Shown: piece after piece, positions 35,964 through 43,098 of the stretch
Position numbering within the stretch: the stretch's first letter is position 1
Layout of the letters: each line of letters starts with the position of its first letter
NCBI GenBank assembly: GCA_934660965.1
Contig: CAKUIM010000001.1
Location: 95,044-159,043, forward strand
Source of the DNA: an uncultured Oscillospiraceae bacterium
GTDB taxonomy: Bacteria; Bacillota; Clostridia; Oscillospirales; Oscillospiraceae
Length of the DNA stretch: 64,000 nt
Direction: 5' to 3'
The notes under the pieces: model-generated
Seen by the model: the letters and a program-made list of their open reading frames with translations, nothing else
The model's database searches: none
Told to the model about the DNA's origin: nothing
Translations under genes and position numbers: made by a program

Positions 35964-38373
35964 AGTCGATGACGCTGCTGATGAAGTGGACCTCCACCAC
36001 CGTGCCCATGGCCACCTGGGTGCCCGCCTCGATGGACTGGCCGGTGGCGGCCACGTTGGAGCTGTAGTCCTCGCTGACGCCGGTGGCCCGCAGGAACAGC
36101 CCGCGGCTCTCCAGCGCCTCCTTGACCTTGGCCGGCGAGAGGCCCTGGAGGTTTGGCACCTCCACCTGGCCCTCGGGGATGGCCTCGCCCAGGTAGACGA
36201 TCACTGTGGAGCCACCGGGGATGGAAAGGCCCGCCGACGGCACCTGGCCGGTGACGGTGGAGCCGCTGCCCTCCATGCGCACGGCAAAGCCCGCCTTTTC
36301 AAGGCGCTTCTTCACGCTGCCCTTATCCAGCCCCACCAGAGAGGGCACCACCGTGTCGGTGCCGGAGAGTTCCTTGGTGCTGTACTGCTTTTCAACGCCC
36401 ATATTGTCAAGGATCTTGGCGATAAGCTGCCCGGCGATGGGGGCGGCCATGTTGCCGCCGGAGATATAGGTGCCCGAGGCGGTGTAGTTGGAACCGGGGG
36501 ACTTGCGGGTGGGCGAGTCCATGGCCACCAGCACCAGCACCTGGGGGTTGTCGGCGGGGGCGAAGCCCATAAAGGAGACGATGACATCGTCACTGTCCAG
36601 CTCGTCACGCTTTTCCGAGGTGCCCGTCTTGCCGCCGATGCGGTAGCCCGCCATATAGGCGTTGCCGCCGGTTCCGTTGGCCACCACGCTCTCCAGAATG
36701 CCCCGGAGCTTTTCCGAGGTGCTCTCGCTGAGCACCTGGCGCACCTCCACCGTCTCGTGGTGGGAGACGGTGTTTCCGGCGCTGTCGCTGATCTTCTCCA
36801 CCACATAGGGCTCGATGAGGTGGCCGCCGTTGATGACGCTTGCAAAGGCGGTAATCATCTGGATGGGGGTGACCTTGAAGGTCTGGCCGAAGGAGGCCAC
36901 CGCCAGGGAGGAAAGGCCGTTGGCGCTGGTGAAGTACTCCCTGCCGCCGGCCCAGAACACGCTGTTGCCCTCGCCGGCAAGGTCAATGCCGGTTTTCTCA
37001 AAGAAGCCGTAGTCCTCCAGGTACTGCCAGAACTTCTCCGCGCCCAGGCGCTGGCCGATCTCCATCAGGGCCACGTTGCAGGAGTTCTCCACCGCCTGGG
37101 TGAGGGTCTGGGAGCCGTGGCCCGCCCGCTTGTGGCAGTGGATGGTGCGCCCGCCGATGGTAGAAGCGCCGCCGCAATAGTAAGTGCTGTCCATGGAGAT
37201 GACCCCTTCCTCCAGCGCCGCGGCCACCACAAGGGCCTTGAAGGTGGAGCCGGGCTCGTAGGTGTCGGAGAGGGCCTTGTTGCGCCACTGCTTGTTGCGT
37301 GCGGCGGTGAGGGCCTCCTTGTACTCGTCGCTGTCGGAGCCGTACTTGCTCTTGGTCTTTTCAAGGCCGGAGGAGAGCAGGCTGTCAATAATGGAGCTGT
37401 AGTTGTTGGGATCAAAATCCGGGGAGCTTGCCATGGCGTAGATGGCCCCGGTGTTGGGGTTCATGGCGATGACAAAGCCGCCGTTTTTCACGTCGTAGGC
37501 TTCGATCCCCTCCTGAAGCATCTGCTCGGCCAGGGACTGGGCGGTGATGTCGAGGGTGAGGGTGAGGTTCTCGCCGTCCTCGGCGTCCAGGTAGTTTTCA
37601 TAGCTGGAGAGCATCTGGAAGCCCCGGCCGGTGGTGGCTGTCACCACCCGTCCCGCCTGGCCGGACAGCTCATCCTCGTAGACCCGCTCCAGCCCCAGGC
37701 GCCCCACCTTGTTCTCGCCGCTGTCCTCGGTCTGGGCCATGAAGCCCAGCAGATGGGAGCCCACGGAGGAATAGAGATAGTACCGCTTGGAGGTGGGCAT
37801 GAGGGAGAGCACCCCGGAGAGCTTGTTGTCCTTGATGAAGGCGCGCACCGCGTCCGCCTGCTCATCCTCCAGGTAGTAGGCCAGCACCTGGTAGCGGGAA
37901 TTGGTCTTTTCCAGGCGGGCGGCGAGCTTCTCGTCGTCCAGGCCCAGCAGCTCCACAAGGCCGGTGCGCACCAGCTGCTGCTTTGCCTGGATGGCGGCCT
38001 GGACCTTGGCGCTGTCCGGCTCTCCGGCGTCATTCTGCAATTCCTTGGAGGTCTTGGCCTTTTCGTTGACCGACTCGATGAGATCCTTGGGGGACAGGAT
38101 AAGATTATAGACCGTGGCGGACATGGCAAGGGTGTTGCCGGCGCTGTCGTAAATGGAGCCGCGGCTGGCCCCCACGGAGACGTCCCGGGTCTGGATATTG
38201 GCCGCCCGCTCGGTCCACGCCTCGTGCTGCTTGATCTGAAGGCGCCAGAGCTGGACGCCCAGAGGGATGAAGAGGGCCGCGCCGAACACCGCCATGAGCA
38301 CGATGGTGCGCCGCAGCAGGCTGCGGTTGGCCCGGCGGTCCACTTGCCGGGTGCGTTTGCTCTTCTCTTCCAT
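35950..38373 (-). CDS. class B penicillin-binding protein with two PASTA domains (FtsI/PBP2b or SpoVD type)
   Basis: This is a membrane-anchored transpeptidase that cross-links septal peptidoglycan. The 807 residues have a basic cytoplasmic tail, one membrane segment (about 28-50), a PBP dimerisation domain beginning RGSIYDSAGNTLAMS, the transpeptidase with STFK (serine near residue 376), SCN (near 431) and KTGTSEK (near 582), and two C-terminal PASTA repeats (VPSLVGLDKGSVKKRL and VPNLQGLSPAKVKEAL). The ATG at 38373 has AAGGGAGGG. Only one such PBP is present, where Bacillus has pbpB and spoVD in tandem. Two PASTA domains favour a vegetative PbpB-like role. Confidence 0.94.
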   Translation of the reverse strand: MEEKSKRTRQVDRRANRSLLRRTIVLMAVFGAALFIPLGVQLWRLQIKQHEAWTERAANIQTRDVSVGASRGSIYDSAGNTLAMSATVYNLILSPKDLIESVNEKAKTSKELQNDAGEPDSAKVQAAIQAKQQLVRTGLVELLGLDDEKLAARLEKTNSRYQVLAYYLEDEQADAVRAFIKDNKLSGVLSLMPTSKRYYLYSSVGSHLLGFMAQTEDSGENKVGRLGLERVYEDELSGQAGRVVTATTGRGFQMLSSYENYLDAEDGENLTLTLDITAQSLAEQMLQEGIEAYDVKNGGFVIAMNPNTGAIYAMASSPDFDPNNYSSIIDSLLSSGLEKTKSKYGSDSDEYKEALTAARNKQWRNKALSDTYEPGSTFKALVVAAALEEGVISMDSTYYCGGASTIGGRTIHCHKRAGHGSQTLTQAVENSCNVALMEIGQRLGAEKFWQYLEDYGFFEKTGIDLAGEGNSVFWAGGREYFTSANGLSSLAVASFGQTFKVTPIQMITAFASVINGGHLIEPYVVEKISDSAGNTVSHHETVEVRQVLSESTSEKLRGILESVVANGTGGNAYMAGYRIGGKTGTSEKRDELDSDDVIVSFMGFAPADNPQVLVLVAMDSPTRKSPGSNYTASGTYISGGNMAAPIAGQLIAKILDNMGVEKQYSTKELSGTDTVVPSLVGLDKGSVKKRLEKAGFAVRMEGSGSTVTGQVPSAGLSIPGGSTVIVYLGEAIPEGQVEVPNLQGLSPAKVKEALESRGLFLRATGVSEDYSSNVAATGQSIEAGTQVAMGTVVEVHFISSVIDYARN

Positions 38374-38412
38374 AGGCCCTCCCTTCCCGGGCGCTGCCCG
38401 TGATAGCGGCAA

Positions 38413-38447
38413 GGGGCGTAAGACACCCGATTGTGTTCTTACGCCCC
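38413..38447. other. stable hairpin between ftsL and the PBP gene
   Basis: A perfect 11-bp stem (GGGGCGTAAGA with its complement) encloses a 13-nt loop in the 126-bp gap between ftsL and the transpeptidase gene. No T-run follows on the - strand. It may be an RNA processing or attenuation element. Confidence 0.5.
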
Positions 38448-38499
38448 ACGTTTCTATGTTGTCGGGTCTTTTCCCAATGTATGCGCCCTCGCTTCAGGC

Positions 38500-39045
38500 T
38501 TATGACAGCAGGTCCCGGAAGAATTGTTCCAGCCGGTCTGCAAGGCCGGAGACGCCCCGGCTTGCCTGGGCGTAATACACCACGCTGTCGGGCTTGGAGA
38601 GCTCCAGATACACCGTATTGGCGGAGGACGCCTTCACCATAGAAGCGTTGGCGGTCATCTCCTTTTCAATCTGGGCCAGGTCATAGGCCTGCTCGTACTG
38701 GGCCTGGAGCTTTTTCTCCTCCGCCCTGAGGGTGGTAAGCTCCGACTGGAGGTCGAAGGTCTGGTCGGCCACCATGGCAAGGCGCGCGCCGGAGGAAATA
38801 AGCAGGAAGGCGCACAGGATGACCGCGGCAAAGCCCACGATGGCGAAGGGAGACACCGCACTCTGGCAGCGCACCTCGATCTGGGGCCGGGCGGCCACCC
38901 GCTCCCGGGGCTGTACCTGAGGCCGGCGGCGGGGCTGCTCCTGGCTGCGGCGGGGCTCCTGGCGGACAGCATTGTCCTTATAGGCGCTCTGGTAGGCCAC
39001 GTTTCCGTAGGTGCGGTACCTGTTGGCTCTGTGCTCACTTGCCAC
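38500..39045 (-). CDS. ftsL: FtsL-like cell division protein
   Basis: This is a bitopic septal protein, identified by position and layout rather than strong motifs. The 181 residues comprise a long basic, Gln/Arg/Pro-rich cytoplasmic tail (about 1-70), one membrane segment (FAIVGFAAVILCAFLLISS), and a leucine-zipper-like coiled coil (DLQSELTTLRAEEKKLQAQYEQAYDL, residues about 100-125, quoted in two parts as DLQSELTTLRAEEKK and LQAQYEQAYDL). It lies between rsmH and the PBP gene, the usual ftsL slot. The GTG start at 39045 follows AAGGAG; an ATG further up lies inside rsmH. Confidence 0.82.
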   Translation of the reverse strand: MASEHRANRYRTYGNVAYQSAYKDNAVRQEPRRSQEQPRRRPQVQPRERVAARPQIEVRCQSAVSPFAIVGFAAVILCAFLLISSGARLAMVADQTFDLQSELTTLRAEEKKLQAQYEQAYDLAQIEKEMTANASMVKASSANTVYLELSKPDSVVYYAQASRGVSGLADRLEQFFRDLLS

Positions 39046-39085
39046 GTCTCTCTCTCCTTTCCTTTCTCCTGCCGGAGGGCCCGGT

Positions 39086-40021
39086 TCAGGGCAGCTTTTC
39101 CGCAATGCGCAGCTTGGCGCTGCGGGCGCGGGGATTCTCTTCAAGCTCCGCCTCGCAGGCCACGATGGGCCGCTTTCCGATGAGCTTGACCTTTGGTTTC
39201 TTTCCGCACACGCACACCGGGAAATCCGGCGGGCAGGTGCAGCCCTTCGCCCACTGGGCGTAGGCGGTTTTCACCAGGCGGTCCTCCAGCGAGTGGAAGG
39301 AGATCACCGCAAGGCGTCCGCCGGGGGCAAGGCGCGGCTGGGCGGCGGCGAGCATCCGCTCCACCTCGCCCAGTTCGTCGTTGACGGCAATGCGGATGGC
39401 CTGGAAAGACCGCTTGGCCGGGTGCTGCTTCTCCCGCTGGGCCTTGGCGGGCATGGCGGCGCGGACGAGGTCCGCAAGCTCGCCGGTGGTCTCAATGGGC
39501 CTGTCCCCCCGCCGGCGGACAATGGCGGCGGCAATGAGACCGGAATAGCGCTCCTCCCCGTACTGCCAGAGGATGCGGCGCAGCTCCTCCTGGCTCCAGG
39601 TGTTCACCACCTCCCGGGCGGTGAGGGGAGCGGAGCGGTCCATGCGCATATCAAGGGGGGCGTCCTGCAGGTAGGAGAAACCCCGGCCGGCGTCGTCCAG
39701 CTGGGGGGAAGATACCCCAAGGTCAAAGAGCATGCCGTCCACAGCCGGGATGCCCAGGTGATCCAAAATCGCATCCAGCTCACCAAAGTTTCCGTGAACC
39801 AGGGTCACCCGGTCCATCAGTCCCTCCAGGCGGCCGGGGGCGGCGTCCAGGGCAGCCTGGTCCCGGTCGATGCACACAAGCCGCCCGGTGGTCAGGCGCT
39901 TTGCAATCTCCCGGGAGTGGCCGGCGCGGCCAAGGGTGCCGTCTACATACACGCCGCCGGGGCGGATATTGAGCCCCTCGATGCACTCGGCCAAGAGCAC
40001 CGGCTTGTGGGTATATTCCAT
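39086..40021 (-). CDS. rsmH: 16S rRNA (cytosine(1402)-N(4))-methyltransferase
   Basis: RsmH (MraW) methylates C1402 of 16S rRNA in the P-site. The 311 residues start MEYTHKPVLLAECIEGL and show the SAM-binding YVDGTLGRAGHSREI, the FDLGVSSPQLDDAGRGFSY block and a C-terminal RPIVACEAELEENPRARSAK. It starts 2 bp after the mraZ stop, the standard first pair of the dcw cluster. Confidence 0.96.
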   Translation of the reverse strand: MEYTHKPVLLAECIEGLNIRPGGVYVDGTLGRAGHSREIAKRLTTGRLVCIDRDQAALDAAPGRLEGLMDRVTLVHGNFGELDAILDHLGIPAVDGMLFDLGVSSPQLDDAGRGFSYLQDAPLDMRMDRSAPLTAREVVNTWSQEELRRILWQYGEERYSGLIAAAIVRRRGDRPIETTGELADLVRAAMPAKAQREKQHPAKRSFQAIRIAVNDELGEVERMLAAAQPRLAPGGRLAVISFHSLEDRLVKTAYAQWAKGCTCPPDFPVCVCGKKPKVKLIGKRPIVACEAELEENPRARSAKLRIAEKLP

Positions 40022-40023
40022 GG

Positions 40024-40440
40024 TCAGATCCCCAGGCCTTCCAGGAGCTTGGCGATGTTCTCCGGGTTGAGCTGCGTGCGGGTCTTTTCACGCCAGGCCT
40101 CGGCGCTCCAGATCTGGGCCCGGTCGTTGTTGCCGGTGATGACCACGTCCCGGTCGATCTTGGCATAGTCCTTCAGATAGGCCGGGACCTGAAAGCGCCA
40201 CTGCTTGTCCGCCTCGCACAGCTGGGCGGAGGCAAAGAACACGTCCATGGACGCGGCCTGGGCGGTGGTAAGGCCGGCCACCCGCTCCTGGAGCTTGTTC
40301 CAGGCAGCCAACGGGTAGAGCGTCAGGTTCTCCTTCACGCCCACCGCCAGGTAAAAGGTCTGTCCCAGCTCGTCCCGGAGCTTGGCAGGGACGATCAGGC
40401 GGCCGGCATTATCCACACTGTGCTCATAGGTGCCGGTCAT
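40024..40440 (-). CDS. mraZ: transcriptional regulator MraZ
   Basis: MraZ is an AbrB-like DNA-binding ring protein that usually represses its own dcw operon. The 138 residues contain two SpoVT/AbrB-like halves, GTYEHSVDNAGRLIVPAKLR and the second DxGR-type half, here diverged (LKDYAKIDRDVVITGNNDR). Of two ATG codons, the one at 40440 is 6 nt from GGAGGG while the one at 40446 abuts it. Box-like direct repeats lie just upstream. Confidence 0.94.
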   Translation of the reverse strand: MTGTYEHSVDNAGRLIVPAKLRDELGQTFYLAVGVKENLTLYPLAAWNKLQERVAGLTTAQAASMDVFFASAQLCEADKQWRFQVPAYLKDYAKIDRDVVITGNNDRAQIWSAEAWREKTRTQLNPENIAKLLEGLGI

Positions 40441-40448
40441 GTTCATCC

Positions 40449-40495
40449 CTCCATTTCACTCCGAATTGATATAGAATTACTCCATTTCACTCCAA
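40449..40495 (-). promoter_or_regulatory. putative MraZ operator: four TGGAG-type boxes
   Basis: The - strand has TGGAGTGAAATGGAG (40480-40494) and CGGAGTGAAATGGAG (40449-40463). Each copy contains two NGGAG boxes with 10-bp periodicity, and the copies are 31 bp apart. This resembles the TGGGN boxes separated by 5 nt that MraZ binds in E. coli. The boxes lie between the promoter and the mraZ start, the second set overlapping the ribosome site, which suits autorepression. Confidence 0.6.
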
Positions 40496-40505
40496 TATCG
40501 CTTTC

Positions 40506-40534
40506 AGTATACTTCCTGCCTGTGGAAATTGCAA
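40506..40534 (-). promoter_or_regulatory. sigma-A-type promoter of the dcw cluster
   Basis: TTGCAA (40529-40534), a 17-bp spacer and TATACT (40506-40511) are read on the - strand, about 65 bp upstream of mraZ. The remaining stretch 40535-40755 is comparatively AT-rich and holds only an unconvincing 88-codon frame. Confidence 0.7.
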
Positions 40535-40755
40535 GACATTTTTTTCGTCAAAACTTAGCATTTCCAACGTTTTGACCGTTTTTTCCGGCATTGAAACGAG
40601 TGTTTCAGCGTCAAAACGGGCTGCATCCCATTTTATAGTGGCACCGCGCTCCCTCGCCCCAAGATATAGAGGACAGAGAATTTTTCCACAATCAATCGTT
40701 TTTACTGTAAATCTCCCATCATTTCCCTGCCGAGGCGGCGGACGCTTTCTCAAAA

Positions 40756-40794
40756 CAAAAAATACACGGCGCGGCCTGCGGCCACACCGTGTAT
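40756..40794 (-). terminator. intrinsic terminator after the coiled-coil protein gene
   Basis: On the - strand ATACACGG...CCGTGTAT with an inner GGCC stem (40762-40794) runs into six T and more. It ends the ptsH/rsmD/coaD group before mraZ. Confidence 0.85.
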
Positions 40795-40842
40795 CGGCAA
40801 TCTGCTGTTTTTCTTCCAGGGGTTATCTGCTGTCTATCCGGC

Positions 40843-41370
40843 TCACACGCCGTTGTCCGCCTCCGCGTCGTACATACGGGGATTGGCCGCGGGCGCTCCG
40901 GGATTGGGGGCGGCGCCCATGGCGGCGCGGAACTTCATGCGCACCTGCTTCATCTCGCCGTAGGCGTCGGACAGAGCCTCCTCCGTGCGGCGCATCACAT
41001 CCTCGCAGTACTCGTTGGCGGTGCGGCGAATCTCCCGGGACTTGCTCTCCGCCTGGGCCATAAGCTCATTGGCCTTCTGCCGGGCCTGGTTCATGACCTG
41101 CTCCTCGCTGACCATCTGGCCGGCCTCGATCTCGGCGCGCTTGCGGATCTCCTCCGCCTCCCGCTTGGCCGCCGCCACGTACTCGTTGCGGGCATTGAGA
41201 ATCTTCTTGGCCTCCGCCAGCTCCACCGGGAACTGGGCCTTGATGTCGTCGAGCAGGTCAAGGGCGCGGTCCCGCTCGATGACGCATTTGCCTGCGCTCA
41301 AGGGCGCATTTTTTGCCTCGTCGATCATGTCGAAGAGCATATCGACCAATTCTTCCACACCGGTTGCCAT
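40843..41370 (-). CDS. coiled-coil protein (DivIVA / ATPase subunit E-like)
   Basis: A 175-residue, mostly helical protein of uncertain function. It has a short N-terminal helix (VEELVDMLFDMIDEAKNAP), then about 110 residues of charged heptad-like sequence (AAKREAEEIRKRAEIEAGQM, ARQKANELMAQAESKSREI), and a disordered Ala/Pro/Asn tail. Similar proteins next to coaD are often named ATPase or DivIVA-like. The ATG at 41370 follows AAGGAG; it starts 4 bp after coaD. A role in cell-pole or division organisation is only a guess. Confidence 0.75.
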   Translation of the reverse strand: MATGVEELVDMLFDMIDEAKNAPLSAGKCVIERDRALDLLDDIKAQFPVELAEAKKILNARNEYVAAAKREAEEIRKRAEIEAGQMVSEEQVMNQARQKANELMAQAESKSREIRRTANEYCEDVMRRTEEALSDAYGEMKQVRMKFRAAMGAAPNPGAPAANPRMYDAEADNGV

Positions 41371-41374
41371 GTGT

Positions 41375-41875
41375 TCAGCTCTCCTTTCCAAGCATCATCC
41401 GGGTCTTTTCCTCCACGTCCCGGATGATCTGCCGGGGCACAAAGTCCCCCAGGTCCGCCCCGTACCGCGCCATTTCCTTTACCACACTGGAGCTTAAGTA
41501 GGCGTATTTGGGGCTGGTGTACAAAAAGACGGTGTCCAGCCGGGGGTTGAGCTTGGCGTTGACCATGGCCAGCTGAATCTCGGACTCGTAGTCCGACACC
41601 GCCCGCAGACCCCGCACCACCACCCGGGCCCGGTGCTCCCGGGCGTACTGGGCGACCAGGTCCTGGGAGGCGTCTACCTTCACGTTGGGCAGGCCCTCGG
41701 TGACACGCTCGATCAGGCGGATGCGCTCACCAGGGGTGAAAAGGCCGCTGCTCTTGCTGGAGTTGACGCTCACGCACACAATCAGCTCGTCGAACATGGC
41801 GGCGGCCCGCTTGATGATATTCAAATGCCCCAGGGTAATGGGGTCGAAGCTGCCGGGATAAATGGCTCGTCTCAT
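41375..41875 (-). CDS. coaD: phosphopantetheine adenylyltransferase
   Basis: CoaD performs the fourth step of coenzyme A synthesis. The 166 residues begin MRRAIYPGSFDPITLGHLNI with the T/HxGH nucleotidyl-transfer motif, and contain VVRGLRAVSDYESEIQLAM and the C-terminal YLSSSVVKEMARYGAD. The start overlaps the rsmD stop (ATGA). The rsmD-coaD pair is conserved in Firmicutes. Confidence 0.97.
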   Translation of the reverse strand: MRRAIYPGSFDPITLGHLNIIKRAAAMFDELIVCVSVNSSKSSGLFTPGERIRLIERVTEGLPNVKVDASQDLVAQYAREHRARVVVRGLRAVSDYESEIQLAMVNAKLNPRLDTVFLYTSPKYAYLSSSVVKEMARYGADLGDFVPRQIIRDVEEKTRMMLGKES

Positions 41876-42426
41876 GATGATACACTCCTGTGGCAGAGGG
41901 TCAGCTTGATCTGACCGTACCGGTATTCGCGCCCCCACCGGTAGGGCTCCGGCATGGCCGGCATGAGGCACTGGGCCGGGCTTTCGCAGATTATTATACC
42001 ATTTCCCGCCACGATGTCAACGCCGGCGAGCAGTGTAAGGGCCCGCTCCAGATTTCCGGAGGCATAGGGCGGGTCGAGAAACACAAGGCCGTACTGCTTC
42101 CCCTTCGCCCGCTGGAGAAAGGCGGCGAAATCCTCCTGATAGAAGGCAGCGCGCTCGGAAAGGCGGCAGGCGCGGACATTGTCCCGCACAATCTTCATTG
42201 CCGCAGAGGAGGCGTCGACAAAGTCGCAGTGTGCCGCGCCCCGGCTCAATGCCTCGATGCCCAGCTGGCCGGTGCCGGCAAACAGGTCCAGCACCTGCCG
42301 GCCCTCAATGTCGAACTGGATGGCGCTGAACAGCCCCTCCTTCACCCGGGCGGTGGTGGGGCGGGTATCCATACCGGGCAGCTCTTTGAGCGGCTTGCCC
42401 CGGGCGCTGCCGGTGATGACGCGCAT
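41872..42426 (-). CDS. rsmD: 16S rRNA (guanine(966)-N(2))-methyltransferase
   Basis: RsmD methylates G966 of 16S rRNA. The 184-residue protein starts MRVITGSARGKPL, has the SAM motif VLDLFAGTGQLGIEALSRG and the catalytic FLDPPY. It is coupled to coaD by a 4-bp overlap. Its 5' leader has an 8-bp stem CCCCGGCG (42459-42479) just after the ptsH terminator. Confidence 0.96.
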   Translation of the reverse strand: MRVITGSARGKPLKELPGMDTRPTTARVKEGLFSAIQFDIEGRQVLDLFAGTGQLGIEALSRGAAHCDFVDASSAAMKIVRDNVRACRLSERAAFYQEDFAAFLQRAKGKQYGLVFLDPPYASGNLERALTLLAGVDIVAGNGIIICESPAQCLMPAMPEPYRWGREYRYGQIKLTLCHRSVSS

Positions 42427-42481
42427 GGCGGTCTCTCCCCTTTTCAGACTTGAAAATGCCCCGGCGCATGCCGCCGGGGAG

Positions 42482-42506
42482 AAAAAAAGCGCCGCATCCG
42501 CGGCGC
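42482..42506 (-). terminator. intrinsic terminator after ptsH
   Basis: GCGCCGC with loop GGAT on the - strand (42489-42506) is followed by seven T. It is symmetrical enough to act on both strands. Confidence 0.85.
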
Positions 42507-42519
42507 TTTTTCATCCCGA

Positions 42520-42783
42520 TTACTCAGAGAAGTCGGAGCCGATCAGATCCACCAGTGCGTTGACCGCCGCTTCCTCATCAGAGCCCTCGGCAATGATGGA
42601 AATGGACGTCCCCTTCACGATGCCCAATGAAAGAACGCCCAGCAGGCTCTTGGCGTTGACACGGCGCTCATCCTTCTCCACCCAAATGGAACTTTTGAAC
42701 TCGTTGGCCTTCTGGATAAAGAAGGTCGCGGGACGAGCGTGCAGACCCACCTGATTGTTGATCGTGGCCTCTTTCATATACAT
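42520..42783 (-). CDS. ptsH: HPr family phosphocarrier protein
   Basis: HPr carries phosphate in the PTS and, when phosphorylated on Ser46, co-activates CcpA. The 87 residues start MYMKEATINNQ, which places GLHARPA so that the active site is exactly His15 and the regulatory serine of NAKSLLGVLSLG exactly Ser46; this supports the start at 42783, 7 nt after GAGGGGG. With both residues it is HPr rather than Crh. There is no ptsI beside it, so it may act mainly in regulation or with an enzyme I encoded elsewhere. Confidence 0.93.
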   Translation of the reverse strand: MYMKEATINNQVGLHARPATFFIQKANEFKSSIWVEKDERRVNAKSLLGVLSLGIVKGTSISIIAEGSDEEAAVNALVDLIGSDFSE

Positions 42784-42865
42784 GTTGGTTCCCCCTCATC
42801 ATAGCAGCAGGCCGCAGCGCGGCTGCCCGCTGTTCCCATAATAACACCTATGATACTGCGAATAC

Positions 42866-42894
42866 AGCATACCAAATTTTTGCAGCACCGTCAA
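42866..42894 (-). promoter_or_regulatory. sigma-A-type promoter of ptsH
   Basis: TTGACG (42889-42894), a 17-bp spacer and TATGCT (42866-42871) are read on the - strand, with a GC-rich leader of about 75 nt that can fold. Confidence 0.7.
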
Positions 42895-42926
42895 TGGCAT
42901 TTTACACAAATTCCACACAATGTCAG

Positions 42927-42984
42927 CCCTTCCGCTCTCCGAGGGGACGGGGGATTATCTCAGAGTAGCCACCGTAACACCATC
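42927..42984 (-). repeat. displaced duplicate of the mutS2 3' end and trailer
   Basis: A 58-bp direct repeat of 43071-43128 with two mismatches. It contains the last 10 mutS2 codons including TAA, plus 28 bp of trailer. The offset is 144 bp. It lies between the insert and the ptsH promoter. Confidence 0.85.
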
Positions 42985-43070
42985 CTCACGGCGCGGAGGC
43001 TTTCTGCGGAAAGCCTATCGCTGCGCGATGGCCGCGCCTTCCGGGGGAAACCGCGTTTCCCCCAGAGGCC
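42985..43070. repeat. palindrome-rich insert between two copies of the mutS2 tail
   Basis: These 86 bp fold almost entirely. A 7-bp outer stem GGCGCGG/CCGCGCC (42990-42996 with 43032-43038) encloses hairpins at 42997-43016 (8-bp stem, 4-nt loop) and 43017-43029 (5-bp stem, 3-nt loop), a potential three-way junction. A 9-bp stem with loop CGC follows at 43043-43063. There is no T-run and no reading frame. Confidence 0.65.
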
Positions 43071-43098
43071 CCCTTCCGCGCTCCGCGGGGACGGGGGA

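Noticed and set aside
35950..38373. Idea that the PBP gene is sporulation-specific spoVD
   Set aside because: It has two PASTA domains and is the only class B PBP in the cluster, so a vegetative division role is at least as likely. No symbol was assigned.
40487..40753. 88-codon frame on the - strand upstream of mraZ
   Set aside because: It runs through the mraZ promoter, has no recognisable motif or clear ribosome site, and its start lies next to the preceding terminator. It may be real but the evidence is too thin.
42520..42783. Reading of the HPr gene as Crh
   Set aside because: His15 is present in GLHARPA; Crh proteins lack this histidine.
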